From assembly GCF_013364235.1 (NCBI RefSeq), contig NZ_CP054919.1, positions 903,489-967,488 on the forward strand: a stretch of 64,000 nucleotides of DNA. The letters are read 5' to 3'. A program made the position numbers and the translations under genes. The notes beneath the pieces are model-generated. The model was not told the DNA's origin, made no database searches, and worked only from the letters and a program-made list of their open reading frames with translations. The first letter of the stretch is position 1. Each line of letters starts with the position of its first letter. This document shows, in pieces, positions 39,255 through 47,768 of the stretch. The DNA is from Kitasatospora sp. NA04385. GTDB lineage: Bacteria > Actinomycetota > Actinomycetes > Streptomycetales > Streptomycetaceae.

Positions 39255-40522
39255 CCGGAGCGACCCACCCCGGCCACCCGCCGCACCTGCTGCCCGCCGA
39301 ACGGCCCTTCACCGACCTCGACGAGGAGTGGAACCGGGAGGCCGGCACCGCCGAGCAGCAGCCCGACTGGGGCGACCCGGTCCGGGCGGCCGCGGTCCGC
39401 GCCGAACTGGCCCGGCTGCCCGGCCTGGTCACCTGGGCCGAGGTCCGCCACCTGCGGACCCTGCTCGCCGAGGCCGCGGTCGGCCAGTACCAGGTCGTCC
39501 AGGCCGGGGACTGCGCGGAGGACCCGCAGGAGTGCGAGCCGTCCGTGGTGGTCCGCAAGGCCGCGCTGCTGGACGCGCTGGCCGGCGTCATGACGGCCGG
39601 CACCGGCCTCCCGGTGCTGCGGATCGGCCGGATCGCCGGCCAGTTCGCCAAGCCCCGCAGCTCCCCGACCGAGACCGTGGACGGCGTCGAGCTCCCGGTC
39701 TACCGCGGCCACCTGGTGAACGCGCCGGAGCCCACCGCGGCCGCCCGGCGGGCCGACCCGGAGCGGATGCTCGACTGCTACCACGCGGCCCGCTCCGCCG
39801 TGGCCTGCCTGCGCCAGCGCTCCGGCGCCTGGGGCCTGCCCGTCGGGGCGCCGGTGTGGACCAGCCACGAGGCGCTCGTGCTGGACTACGAGCTGCCGCT
39901 GCTGCGCCGGACCGCGACCGACGACATCCTGCTGACCTCCACCCACCTGCCGTGGATCGGCGAGCGCACCAGGAACCCGGACGGCCCGCACGCCGTGATG
40001 CTGGCCCAGGTCGCCAACCCGGTGGCCTGCAAGATCGGGCCGACCACCCGGCCGCAGGACCTGCTGGCCCTGTGCGCCCGGCTGGACCCGCACCGCGAGC
40101 CCGGCCGGCTCACCCTGGTGGTCCGGATGGGCGCGGCCGCGGTGGCCGACGCGCTGCCGCCGCTGGTCGCCGCCGTCCAGCGGGCCGGCCACCGGGTGGT
40201 GTGGCTGTGCGACCCGATGCACGGCAACACCGTCAAGGCGCCCGGCGGCACCAAGGTCCGCTCGGTGCGGACGCTGGTCGCCGAGGTGCGGGGCTTCCGC
40301 GAGGCGGTCACCGCGGCGGGCGGCGTCCCGGCCGGCCTGCACCTGGAGGCCACCCCGCACGAGGTCGCCGAGTGCGTGTGGGACGACCCCGCCGAACTCG
40401 CCGCCGAACTGGCCGCCGCCGGTGCGCCGGAGGGCACCGCCTCGCACTGCGACCCCCGGCTCAACCCGGCCCAGGCCGTCGAGGTGGCCCGGGCCTGGGC
40501 GGGCCGGCCCGCCCGGCGCTGA
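39251..40522 (+). CDS. Type II DAHP synthase (short, secondary-metabolism form)
   Basis: 423 residues from GTG 39251. It condenses phosphoenolpyruvate and erythrose 4-phosphate, the entry step of the shikimate pathway. Signatures are YQVVQAGDCAEDPQECEPS, LRIGRIAGQFAKPRSSPTET, SHEALVLDYELPLLR, CKIGPTTRPQDLLALC and VVWLCDPMHGNTVKAPGG. Primary-metabolic actinobacterial enzymes are about 450-465 residues with a longer N-terminal regulatory segment; the shorter form resembles PhzC-type synthases of secondary-metabolite clusters, which are often insensitive to feedback. Its presence is the strongest sign that the locus makes a shikimate-derived product. Confidence 0.92.
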   Translation: MTGATHPGHPPHLLPAERPFTDLDEEWNREAGTAEQQPDWGDPVRAAAVRAELARLPGLVTWAEVRHLRTLLAEAAVGQYQVVQAGDCAEDPQECEPSVVVRKAALLDALAGVMTAGTGLPVLRIGRIAGQFAKPRSSPTETVDGVELPVYRGHLVNAPEPTAAARRADPERMLDCYHAARSAVACLRQRSGAWGLPVGAPVWTSHEALVLDYELPLLRRTATDDILLTSTHLPWIGERTRNPDGPHAVMLAQVANPVACKIGPTTRPQDLLALCARLDPHREPGRLTLVVRMGAAAVADALPPLVAAVQRAGHRVVWLCDPMHGNTVKAPGGTKVRSVRTLVAEVRGFREAVTAAGGVPAGLHLEATPHEVAECVWDDPAELAAELAAAGAPEGTASHCDPRLNPAQAVEVARAWAGRPARR

Positions 40523-40595
40523 CCCGCGCCCCTTCAGACCCGTGTTTCCGCACGAGAACCAGAGATCCAGCGAACCGAGAGAGGGAACGATCCCG

Positions 40596-40937
40596 ATGAG
40601 CGAAACCGTTCTGCGCGAAGGCGACGGCAACATCTTCATGATCAACGTCTTCGACGTCGAGCCGGAGAACCAGCAGGAGCTCGCCCGGGTGATGAGCGAG
40701 GGCGCCGACAAGCACATCCGCAACCGGCCGGGCTGCCTGTCGGTGAACATCCTCACCAGCCGGGACGGCAAGCGGCTGCTGTACGTCGCGCAGTGGACCA
40801 GCAAGGACGGCATCAAGGCCGCCATGGGCGACCCGGACATCCAGGCGGTCCGGGACCGCGCGGCCGAGCTGGCCAAGCCGGACGCGCACGCCTACACCGT
40901 CTACTCGCTGCACCACCCGGACGCCCCGCAGGACTGA
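40596..40937 (+). CDS. Antibiotic-biosynthesis-monooxygenase (ABM) domain protein
   Basis: 113 residues from ATG 40596, with GAGGGA upstream. The dimeric alpha-beta barrel pattern is FMINVFDVEPENQQELARVM, then RPGCLSVNILTSRDGKRLLY and VAQWTSKDGIKAAMGDPDIQ. Relatives such as TcmH/ActVA-Orf6 oxidise phenols to quinones without a cofactor; others are accessory. It ends the rightward operon of unknown protein, OMT, DAHP synthase and ABM. A hairpin terminator follows at 40960-40995. Confidence 0.88.
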   Translation: MSETVLREGDGNIFMINVFDVEPENQQELARVMSEGADKHIRNRPGCLSVNILTSRDGKRLLYVAQWTSKDGIKAAMGDPDIQAVRDRAAELAKPDAHAYTVYSLHHPDAPQD

Positions 40938-40959
40938 CCCGTCCGCACCGCGGCACCGC

Positions 40960-40995
40960 GCCCCGTCGGCCGGCCTCCGGGTCGGCCGGCGGGGC
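40960..40995. terminator. Hairpin terminator between ABM and LLM genes
   Basis: GCCCCGTCGGCCG (40960-40972) pairs with CGGCCGGCGGGGC (40983-40995) with one T-G wobble and a ten-base loop. Confidence 0.65.
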
Positions 40996-41058
40996 TCCGG
41001 GTCAATAGGCGGGGCTTTCGGGTCGGTAGGCGGGGCGCCGGGTCAGCCGGCGGGGCGC
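40988..41058. repeat. 20/21-bp tandem repeat at the 3' end of the LLM gene
   Basis: Copies begin at 40988 (GGCGGGGCTCCGGGTCAATA), 41008, 41029 and a partial one at 41049. The array overlaps the terminator and the last codons of the leftward monooxygenase gene. Confidence 0.6.
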
Positions 41059-42062
41059 CAGCCGAGCAGCGGGCCGAGCCGGGTGGCCAGGTCGGTGAGG
41101 ATCTGCGCGTAGTCCTCCGGCGCGAAGGTGAACGGCAGGGCGAAGACCGCCTCGTCGGCCTCCCGGAACCCGGCGTGCGCGTACAGCCGTTCGGCCAGCT
41201 CCTCGCTGGTGCCGACCAGGTCGGGGGCGAACAGCAGCCGGCCGGGGCCCTGCGGGGCGAGCGTGCGGGCGTACCGGGACTCCGCGTACGCCTCGTACTT
41301 GGCGCGCTGCGCGGGGGTGGCGCCGTCGGTGGGGACGACCACCAGGCCGTGCGAGACCCGGGCCCGCTCGCCCGCGGGGTGGGCGGCCCGGAACTCCCGG
41401 ATCAGGGCCAGCTGGTTGGCCTCGAAGCCCCCGTCCTGCTCGGCCCGCACCACGCTGCTGGTGAGCAGGTTGAGCCCGTGCTCGCCGGCCCAGCGCGCCG
41501 AGCGCAGGCCCCCGGCGCCGTACCAGACCCGGTCGGCCAGGCCCGGCACGTGCGGCTGGACGCGCTCGGAGTACGCCTCGATGCCCTCGGTGCCCCGGAA
41601 GCCGCTGGCCCGCTGCCCGCGCAGCAGGCCGAGCAGGCGCTCGACCCGCCCGTGGCCGAAGTCCTCCCGGTCGGCGGTGTCCGGGTACAGCGCGCCCTTC
41701 ACGTCCTCGAAGTGGACCGGCACGCCGACGCTGACGCCGGGGTTGAGCCGCCCGCCGGAGAGCACGTCGACGGTGGCCAGGTCCTCCGCGTGGCGCAGCG
41801 GGTTCTCCCAGCCGAGCGGGGTGACGGCGGTGCCCAGGCCGATCCGGCGGGTGCGCTGGCTGGCGGCGGCGAGCACCGTCAGCGGGGAGGAGATGCCGTA
41901 CTGCAGGTGCCGGTGGCGCAGCCAGGCGGTGTCGTAGCCGAGCCGTTCGCCGAGTTCGATCAGTTGCAGGGTGGCTTCGTGGCCGCCCGCCGGGTCGTGC
42001 TCGTCGAACAGCCCGATGGTCAGGAATCCCAGCGAGCGCAGCGGCCGGTCGGGGGTGGGCAC
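41043..42062 (-). CDS. LLM-class flavin-dependent monooxygenase
   Basis: 339 residues; GTG 42062 was chosen because GAGGAGG lies just upstream, whereas the longer start at 42110 has no site. It is a luciferase-like TIM barrel: LRSLGFLTIGLFDEHDPAGG, YDTAWLRHRHLQYGISSPLT, RIGLGTAVTPLGWENPLRHA, VDVLSGGRLNPGVSVGVPVH and VWYGAGGLRSARWAGEHGLN. These enzymes use reduced FMN or F420 with O2. It is convergent with the DAHP-synthase operon and could belong to the locus or be an independent gene. Confidence 0.88.
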   Translation of the reverse strand: MPTPDRPLRSLGFLTIGLFDEHDPAGGHEATLQLIELGERLGYDTAWLRHRHLQYGISSPLTVLAAASQRTRRIGLGTAVTPLGWENPLRHAEDLATVDVLSGGRLNPGVSVGVPVHFEDVKGALYPDTADREDFGHGRVERLLGLLRGQRASGFRGTEGIEAYSERVQPHVPGLADRVWYGAGGLRSARWAGEHGLNLLTSSVVRAEQDGGFEANQLALIREFRAAHPAGERARVSHGLVVVPTDGATPAQRAKYEAYAESRYARTLAPQGPGRLLFAPDLVGTSEELAERLYAHAGFREADEAVFALPFTFAPEDYAQILTDLATRLGPLLGWRPAG

Positions 42063-42192
42063 CGGCTTCCTCCTCGGTCCGTTCGGTCTCCGTGCTGCCG
42101 CCACGCTCACACACCGGCCCGGCGGTGATCAACCGCCGGGCCGGGATCGTGACGCGGCGTCATGCGCCCGCAACACGCGCTGGGCGCGCGGC

Positions 42193-42255
42193 CGGCCCCG
42201 GTCGGGCCCGCGGTCGGCCGCGATCGGCCCCGGTCGGGCCCGCAGTCAGCCGCGG
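42193..42255. repeat. 32-bp direct repeat
   Basis: Two near-identical 32-bp units start at 42193 and 42225 (CGGCCCCGGTCGGGCCCGC...), the second running into the stop region of the leftward flavoprotein gene. No function apparent. Confidence 0.55.
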
Positions 42256-43682
42256 TAGGTCTCCAGCAGGCGCAGCCAGACCTCGCTGATGGTGGGGTAG
42301 GCGGGGACGGCGTGCCAGAGCCGGGAGAGCGGGACCTCGCCGACGACGGCGACGGTGGCGGAGTGCAGGAGTTCGGCGACGCCGGGGCCGGTGAAGGTGA
42401 CGCCGACCAGCACCTCGCGGTCGAGGTCGACGACGGCGCGGGCCCGGCCGCGGTAGTCGTCGCCGTACAGGGCGGCGCCGGAGACGCCGCCGAGGTCGTA
42501 GTCGACGGCGCGCACCCGCAGTCCGGCGTCCTCGGCCTCGCGCAGGGTGCGGCCGACGGCGGCGACCTCGGGGTCGGTGAAGACCACCTGCGGGACGGCG
42601 GCGTGGTCGGCGGTGGCCACCGAGCGGCCCCAGGGGGCGAGGTCGAGCGGGCGGCCCGCGGCGCGGTCGGCGATGGCGGCGCCGAAGACCCGGCCCTGGT
42701 ACTTGCCCTGGTGGGTGAGGAGCGCGCGGTGGTTGACGTCGCCCGCGGCGTACAGCCAGCCGGCCGGGACGGCGGTGGCGCGGCCGGTGTCGTCGGTGTC
42801 GATCCAGCCGCCGGGTTCGAGTCCGACGCTCTCCAGGCCGAGGTCGGCGGTGGCGGGGCGGCGCCCGGTGGCGAACAGCGCCTCGTCGGCGGGCAGCCGG
42901 GTGCCGTCGGACAGGTCGAGGGTCAGCGCGCCGCCGCCGGGCTCGCGGTGCACGGCGGTGACCGAGACGCCGAGCCGGACGTCGACCCCGGCGGCGCGCA
43001 GGCCGTCCGCGACCAACTGTCCGGCGAACTCCTCGGTGCGCTCCAGCAGCCGCCCGCCGCGCACCAGCAGGGTGACCTCGCTGCCCAGGGCCCGCCAGGC
43101 GGTGGCCATCTCGACCGCGACGACACCGCCGCCGACCACGGCGAGCCGGCCGGGGACGGCCTGCGCGGAGGTGGCGTCCCGGCTGGTCCACACCCGGGCG
43201 TCGGCCAGGCCGGGCAGGTCGGGGAGGGCGGCCCGGGTGCCGGTGCACACGGCGACGGCGTGCCGGGCGGTCAGGGTGCGCCGCCCGCCGTCGGGGGTCT
43301 CGACGGTGACCCGCCGCTCGCCGTCCAGCCGGCCGTGCCCGCGGACCAGGTCGATGCCGGCCGAGGCCAGCCACTCGGCCTGCCCGTCGTCGTGCCAGTG
43401 CGCGGCGAAGGCGTCCCGGCGGGCCAGCACGGCGGCCGGGTCCAGCGCCCCGGTGGCGGCCTCCCGGCTGCCGGCCACCCGGCGGGCGTCGGCGAGCGCG
43501 GCGACCGGGCGCAGCAGCGCCTTGCTGGGCATGCACGCCCAGTACGAGCACTCGCCGCCGACGAGTTCGCGCTCCACCAGGGCCACGCTCAGCCCGCCGG
43601 CGTGCGCCCGGTCGGCGAGGTTCTCGCCGGTGGGGCCGCCGCCGACCACCACCAGGTCGTAGCCGTCGTCCTCGGTGCCCAT
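42246..43682 (-). CDS. Class I pyridine nucleotide-disulfide oxidoreductase
   Basis: 478 residues from ATG 43682. FAD motif DLVVVGGGPTGENLADRAHA, redox-active disulfide GGECSYWACMPSKALLRPVA (CxxxxC), NAD(P) motif RLAVVGGGVVAVEMATAWRA, central YAAGDVNHRALLTHQGKYQG and the dimerisation domain with HAVPAYPTISEVWLRLLETY. The C-terminal His-x-x-Pro-Ser/Tyr Pro-Thr pattern of lipoamide dehydrogenases is HAVPAYPT. The best match is the dihydrolipoamide dehydrogenase/mercuric-reductase-like subgroup of unknown substrate; no MerA-type N- or C-terminal cysteines are present. It appears monocistronic. Confidence 0.88.
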   Translation of the reverse strand: MGTEDDGYDLVVVGGGPTGENLADRAHAGGLSVALVERELVGGECSYWACMPSKALLRPVAALADARRVAGSREAATGALDPAAVLARRDAFAAHWHDDGQAEWLASAGIDLVRGHGRLDGERRVTVETPDGGRRTLTARHAVAVCTGTRAALPDLPGLADARVWTSRDATSAQAVPGRLAVVGGGVVAVEMATAWRALGSEVTLLVRGGRLLERTEEFAGQLVADGLRAAGVDVRLGVSVTAVHREPGGGALTLDLSDGTRLPADEALFATGRRPATADLGLESVGLEPGGWIDTDDTGRATAVPAGWLYAAGDVNHRALLTHQGKYQGRVFGAAIADRAAGRPLDLAPWGRSVATADHAAVPQVVFTDPEVAAVGRTLREAEDAGLRVRAVDYDLGGVSGAALYGDDYRGRARAVVDLDREVLVGVTFTGPGVAELLHSATVAVVGEVPLSRLWHAVPAYPTISEVWLRLLETYRG

Positions 43683-43807
43683 CCGCGCCCACCCGCTCTC
43701 TTCCGTGCGGCCGCCGTCCGCTGACGGCCCGTCGGGACCCATCGTGCACCAGTCGGGCGGCTCAGCGGCTCAACGGCTCAACGGGCCGCGGCTCAGCGGA
43801 CCGCGGC

Positions 43808-44242
43808 TCAACGGACCGGCGGGGTGGCGGTGTCGAGGAAGAAGGTGTCGATCTGCCGGACGGCCCGGACGAAGTCGTCCAGGTTGACCGGCTTGGTGAT
43901 GTAGGCGTTGCTGTGGTTGCGGTAAGCGGAGGAGATGTCGTCGGGCGCGCCGGAGGTGGTCAGCACCACCGTCGGGATGACCTTCAACTCCTCGTCGCTC
44001 TTGAGCACGCCGAGCAGTTCGCGGCCGTTCATCCTGGGCATGTTGAGGTCCAGCACGATCAGGTCCGGGCGGGCCAGCGCGGGGTCGCGCAGGCGCTCCA
44101 GGGCGGCCAGGCCGTCGGAGACCTGGGTGATGGTGCGGGTCGTTCCCCGGTCGAGCAGTGCTTCCTCGATCAGCAGGGCGTCGGCGGGGTCGTCCTCGAC
44201 CAGCAGGATGTCGAAGAGGCGGTTGCTGAGAGGGGTGGCCAT
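43808..44242 (-). CDS. Stand-alone receiver-domain response regulator
   Basis: 144 residues from ATG 44242. It is a CheY-like receiver of the Rcp1/phytochrome-associated type: FDILLVEDDPADALLIEEAL (acidic pocket), DLIVLDLNMPRMNGRELLGV with phospho-acceptor Asp65, VVLTTSGAPDDISSAYRNHS and AYITKPVNLDDFVRAVRQID with the conserved Lys. No output domain follows. Its ATG overlaps the stop of the upstream HTH-like gene (TAATG), so both are translated together. The divergent histidine kinase at 44724 is the obvious partner. Confidence 0.88.
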   Translation of the reverse strand: MATPLSNRLFDILLVEDDPADALLIEEALLDRGTTRTITQVSDGLAALERLRDPALARPDLIVLDLNMPRMNGRELLGVLKSDEELKVIPTVVLTTSGAPDDISSAYRNHSNAYITKPVNLDDFVRAVRQIDTFFLDTATPPVR

Positions 44243-44598
44243 TACCGGCTCCGGTCCGTAGAAGAGGAAGGTCGTGCTGTCTGGCCGCTGCGGTCGGTCC
44301 TCGCCGCAATCAGCCCGGGCCACCTGCGGCGGGCACCCTGGCGGGTGATGCCGACGGCCTGTCCGAGTTGAGGGTAGCCCGCACCCGAACTGGCGGCCCG
44401 CAGCGCCGTCTGGTCGCACTGCTGGGCGACGGCCCACTGGAGGTGGGCCAGGACGCGCAGTCGGGCGAGGTGGTCCGTCTCCGGGTCCGCGCCGAACAGC
44501 CCGTGGGCCATCTTCCCGGCGAGTTCGGAAACAGCCGATGCGCAGAGCATGGACAGCTCGTCATCGGGCATCCGGTGTCGTGTCGGGTCCGCTGGCAT
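44242..44598 (-). CDS. Small HTH-like protein coupled to the response regulator
   Basis: 118 residues from ATG 44598 with AGGA upstream. A helical N-terminal part (DELSMLCASAVSELAGKMAH, LARLRVLAHLQWAVAQQCDQ) precedes a helix-turn-helix-like segment GAGYPQLGQAVGITRQGARR with RWPG. Small proteins of this kind are common in streptomycetes beside two-component genes and are thought to bind DNA. Its divergent promoter with the kinase holds a perfect palindrome at 44629-44646, a natural autoregulatory target. Confidence 0.75.
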   Translation of the reverse strand: MPADPTRHRMPDDELSMLCASAVSELAGKMAHGLFGADPETDHLARLRVLAHLQWAVAQQCDQTALRAASSGAGYPQLGQAVGITRQGARRRWPGLIAARTDRSGQTARPSSSTDRSR

Positions 44599-44628
44599 GC
44601 GGGCATCCTAGGCGCCTTCCCGAGGCTT

Positions 44629-44646
44629 CGACAACACCTGTTGTCG
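44629..44646. promoter_or_regulatory. Perfect operator palindrome CGACAACAccTGTTGTCG
   Basis: Eight-base perfect arms around CC, halfway between the divergent HTH gene (44598) and kinase gene (44724). TACAGT at 44656-44661 is a possible -10 toward the kinase, so the palindrome would overlap the -35 area. Confidence 0.55.
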
Positions 44647-44723
44647 GGCTGGGTGTACAGTACGGGCTGCTCGACCGGCGGGGACCCCCCCGATCGCCGG
44701 ACGGACGGCGACGGAGGGTGCAG

Positions 44724-46412
44724 GTGGCTGGCACGGCGACGAATCGGCCCGGGCGGACCGGACGGCCCTGGGCCGCCTGGACCACCCGGCGGTGGGTGGG
44801 CACCAGCGTGCTCGCCGCACTGGCCGTCCTGGTGGTCCTCGGGATCCTCGGCGGCTGGGCGCTGGACCGCGCCTCCGACGCGACCGCCCGGCTCACCCAA
44901 CAGAGCTCGCCCGCCCTGATCACCGCCGTCCGGCTGGACGCCGCGCTGGTCGGCCAGGAGACCGGCATCCGCGGCTACGGCCTGACCGGCGCGTCCGACT
45001 TCCTCCAGCCGTACACCCAGGGCCGCTCCGACGCCGACGCCAACGTCGCGCGGCTGCGCTCGCTGCTGGCCGGGGACGGGGCCGCGCTGGCCGACCTCGA
45101 CGCGTTGCTCGCCCGGGTCGCCACCTGGCAGCGGGACATCGCCGAACCCGTCGCGGGCTCGCCCGGCGGCGCGCCCGTCCCGCTCGCCACCGTCAACGCC
45201 GAGATCGGCAAGGCCGACTTCGACGCCGTCCGGAAGGCGAGCGACGGCCTGCGCACCCGGCTGGAGGAGTCCCGGCGCCACTCGGCCGCCGAGCTCGCCG
45301 ACGCCCAGACCTTCAGCCGCTGGGTGTTCGGCACCATCGCCGCCACCCTGCTGCTGCTGGCCGGTGCCGTCTTCCTCGGGCTGCGCGGCGTCACCCGGCC
45401 GCTGGACGACCTCTCCCGGGACGTCCGCCGGGTCGCCGCGGGCGACTTCGACCACCCCGTCGACGTCCCGCCCGGGCCCGCCGACCTGGCCCAGCTCGCC
45501 ACCGACGTCGACCAGATGCGCCGCAGCCTGGTCGAACAGCTGACCGTCGCCGACCGGATCCGCAGCCGGCTCGACGAGCAGACCGCCGACCTGCGCCGCT
45601 CCAACACCGAGCTGGAGCAGTTCGCCTACGTCGCCTCGCACGACCTCCAGGAACCGCTGCGCAAGGTCGCCAGCTTCTGCCAGCTGCTCCAGCGCCGCTA
45701 CGCCGCGCAGCTGGACGACCGGGCCAACCAGTACATCGGTTTCGCCGTGGACGGCGCCAACCGGATGCAGACCCTGATCAACGACCTGCTGGCGTTCTCC
45801 CGGGTCGGCCGGCTGCACCGCCAGTACGTGCCGGTCGACCTCGACAAGGTGCTCGCCGAGACCCGCGACGCGCTGGCCATCGCCCTGGAGGAGACCGGGG
45901 CGGAGATCACCGCCGACCCGCTGCCGACGCTGCCCGGCGACGCCACCCAGCTCGGCATGCTGCTGCAGAACCTGCTCAGCAACGCGCTCAAGTTCCGCTC
46001 CCCCGAGCGGCCGCCGCGGATCGCCGTCACCTCCCGGCGCGAGGGCGACCACTGGGAACTGGCCTTCGCCGACAACGGGATCGGCATCGACCCGGAGTTC
46101 GCCGAACGGATCTTCGTCATCTTCCAGCGGCTGCACACCCGCGAGGAGTACCCGGGCAACGGCATCGGCCTCGCCATGTGCAAGAAGATCGTCGAGTTCC
46201 ACGGCGGCGCCATCGCCGTGGACACCCGGTACACCGGCGGCACCCGGATCGTCCTGACCCTCGCCGCCGAGGCCGCCCCGAAGCCCGCCGACGAGGCGGA
46301 CCCGGCTTCCGCCGAGGTCCCCGACCCCCGCCCGGCCGCGACCGCCACGGCCGCCGCCGCCACGGCCACCGCAACGGCCACGGCCGCCGGGACCGCCGGG
46401 AGCACCCGGTGA
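44724..46412 (+). CDS. Membrane sensor histidine kinase (CHASE3-like, HAMP)
   Basis: 562 residues from GTG 44724 (GGAGG six bases upstream). Membrane helix 1 is at about 27-48 (TSVLAALAVLVVLGILGGWA), then an extracytoplasmic CHASE3-like helical domain with QETGIRGYGLTGASDFLQPY, helix 2 at about 202-222, HAMP (GVTRPLDDLSRDVRRVAAGD), HisKA with His306 in FAYVASHDLQEPLRKVASFC, and HATPase_c with LLQNLLSNALKFRSPERPPR, FADNGIGIDPEFAERIF and NGIGLAMCKKIVEFHGG. The H-box type matches phytochrome-like kinases that signal to Rcp1-type receivers. The C-terminus is an Ala/Thr repeat. It overlaps the next gene by GTGA. Confidence 0.9.
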   Translation: MAGTATNRPGRTGRPWAAWTTRRWVGTSVLAALAVLVVLGILGGWALDRASDATARLTQQSSPALITAVRLDAALVGQETGIRGYGLTGASDFLQPYTQGRSDADANVARLRSLLAGDGAALADLDALLARVATWQRDIAEPVAGSPGGAPVPLATVNAEIGKADFDAVRKASDGLRTRLEESRRHSAAELADAQTFSRWVFGTIAATLLLLAGAVFLGLRGVTRPLDDLSRDVRRVAAGDFDHPVDVPPGPADLAQLATDVDQMRRSLVEQLTVADRIRSRLDEQTADLRRSNTELEQFAYVASHDLQEPLRKVASFCQLLQRRYAAQLDDRANQYIGFAVDGANRMQTLINDLLAFSRVGRLHRQYVPVDLDKVLAETRDALAIALEETGAEITADPLPTLPGDATQLGMLLQNLLSNALKFRSPERPPRIAVTSRREGDHWELAFADNGIGIDPEFAERIFVIFQRLHTREEYPGNGIGLAMCKKIVEFHGGAIAVDTRYTGGTRIVLTLAAEAAPKPADEADPASAEVPDPRPAATATAAAATATATATAAGTAGSTR

Positions 46413-47617
46413 ACCCGCCCACCACCGCCACCGGGGACCGGCCGCAACTGAACGCGCCGCTCCTCGACCCCGCCTACCGGGTGCTGCTGGTGGAGGACGA
46501 CCCGGGCGACGCGCTGCTGGTCGAGGAACTCCTGCTGGACACCGGCCTGGAGCACTCGCTGGCCTGGCAGCAGACCCTCGCCACCGCCGTCCGGCACCTG
46601 TCCACGAACGGCGCCGACTGCGTCCTGCTCGACCTCAACCTGCCCGACGCCACCGGGATGAGCGCGCTGGGCGCCCTGCAGACCGTCCGCCCGGAGACCG
46701 CGATCATCGTGCTCACCGGCCTGGACGAGTCCCGGGCCGGCGCCCTGGCGGTCGCCAACGGCGCCCAGGACTACCTGGTCAAGGGCCAGGTCAGCCCCGA
46801 CCTGCTGACCCGGGTGATCCGCTACGCGGTGCACCGCAAGCAGGCCGAACGGGCCGCCGCCGAACTGCGCGAGAACCGGCTGCGGGCGCACGAGAACACC
46901 CGGCTGGAACGCGGCCTGCTGCCCACCCCGCTGCTGCACGGCTCCCCCGTCACCGCCGCCACCCGCTACCTGCCCGGCCGCGAACGCGCCCTGCTCGGCG
47001 GCGACTTCCTCGACGTGGTGCGCACCCCCGACGGCACCGTGCACGCGGTGATAGGCGACGTCAGCGGCCACGGCCCCGACGAGGCCGCGCTCGGCGTCTG
47101 CCTGCGCATCACCTGGCGCGCCCTCACCCTGGGCGGCCACCGCGGCTCCGACCTGCTGCACCTGCTGGAGGAGGTGCTGATCGCCGAACGCGTCCCCGCC
47201 GACAACTTCGCCACCTGCACCATCCTCGAACTGCGGCCCGACCAGCGCGAGTTGACCGTCCACCTGGCCGGCCACCACCCGCCGCTGCTGCTCTCCGGCG
47301 GCACCGCCCGGGAGCTGCCCGGCTCGTACGGCCTGGCCCTCGGCATCGCCCCCGGCCTCGGCGACTGGCAGCCCACCCGGCACGCCGTGCCCGCCGACTC
47401 CGGCCTGCTGCTCTACACCGACGGTCTGATCGAGGGCCACGCGGGCAGCACGCCGGACGCCCAACGCCTCGGCACCCCGGGCCTGATCGGCCTGATCGAC
47501 GCGGCTGGCGGCGCCACCGGCGACCGGCTGCTGTCGTACCTGGTGGACCGCGCCCGCACCCTCAACGCGGGCCGGCACTCCGACGACATGGCCCTGCTAC
47601 AGATCCGCTGGCCCTGA
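46409..47617 (+). CDS. Response regulator with PP2C (SpoIIE-type) phosphatase output
   Basis: 402 residues from GTG 46409, coupled to the kinase. Receiver domain 1-135: YRVLLVEDDPGDALLVEELL, CVLLDLNLPDATGMSALGAL with phospho-acceptor Asp75 and YLVKGQVSPDLLTRVIRYAV. A helical linker leads to PP2C_SIG with LLGGDFLDVVRTPDGTVHAV, IGDVSGHGPDEAALGVCLRI, LLLYTDGLIEGHAGS and RHSDDMALLQIRWP. Phosphorylation by the upstream kinase should control dephosphorylation of an anti-anti-sigma factor, like RsbP/RsbU or OsaC-type systems. The STAS target is not visible in the window. Confidence 0.92.
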   Translation: MNPPTTATGDRPQLNAPLLDPAYRVLLVEDDPGDALLVEELLLDTGLEHSLAWQQTLATAVRHLSTNGADCVLLDLNLPDATGMSALGALQTVRPETAIIVLTGLDESRAGALAVANGAQDYLVKGQVSPDLLTRVIRYAVHRKQAERAAAELRENRLRAHENTRLERGLLPTPLLHGSPVTAATRYLPGRERALLGGDFLDVVRTPDGTVHAVIGDVSGHGPDEAALGVCLRITWRALTLGGHRGSDLLHLLEEVLIAERVPADNFATCTILELRPDQRELTVHLAGHHPPLLLSGGTARELPGSYGLALGIAPGLGDWQPTRHAVPADSGLLLYTDGLIEGHAGSTPDAQRLGTPGLIGLIDAAGGATGDRLLSYLVDRARTLNAGRHSDDMALLQIRWP

Positions 47618-47672
47618 ACCCCGGGCGCCCGCCCCGCTCTTCGCGCGGCCGCCCGCGTCGCGCCCGCGTCCC

Positions 47673-47705
47673 GGCCGTCCCCCGGCCGTCCCCCGGCCGT
47701 CCCCC
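47673..47705 (+). repeat. 11-bp tandem repeat GGCCGTCCCCC
   Basis: Three perfect copies at 47673-47705 with a diverged fourth, between the phosphatase and RsbW-like genes. No function apparent. Confidence 0.6.
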
Positions 47706-47768
47706 GGCATGCCCCGGGACGGACGGGGTAGCCGCTCGGCGAAGCGCGAACCGACCCGGGGAGGGGCG

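Noticed and set aside
42246..43682. Mercuric reductase of a mer operon
   Set aside because: The disulfide oxidoreductase core is present, but there is no N-terminal heavy-metal domain, no C-terminal Cys pair and no mer gene nearby.
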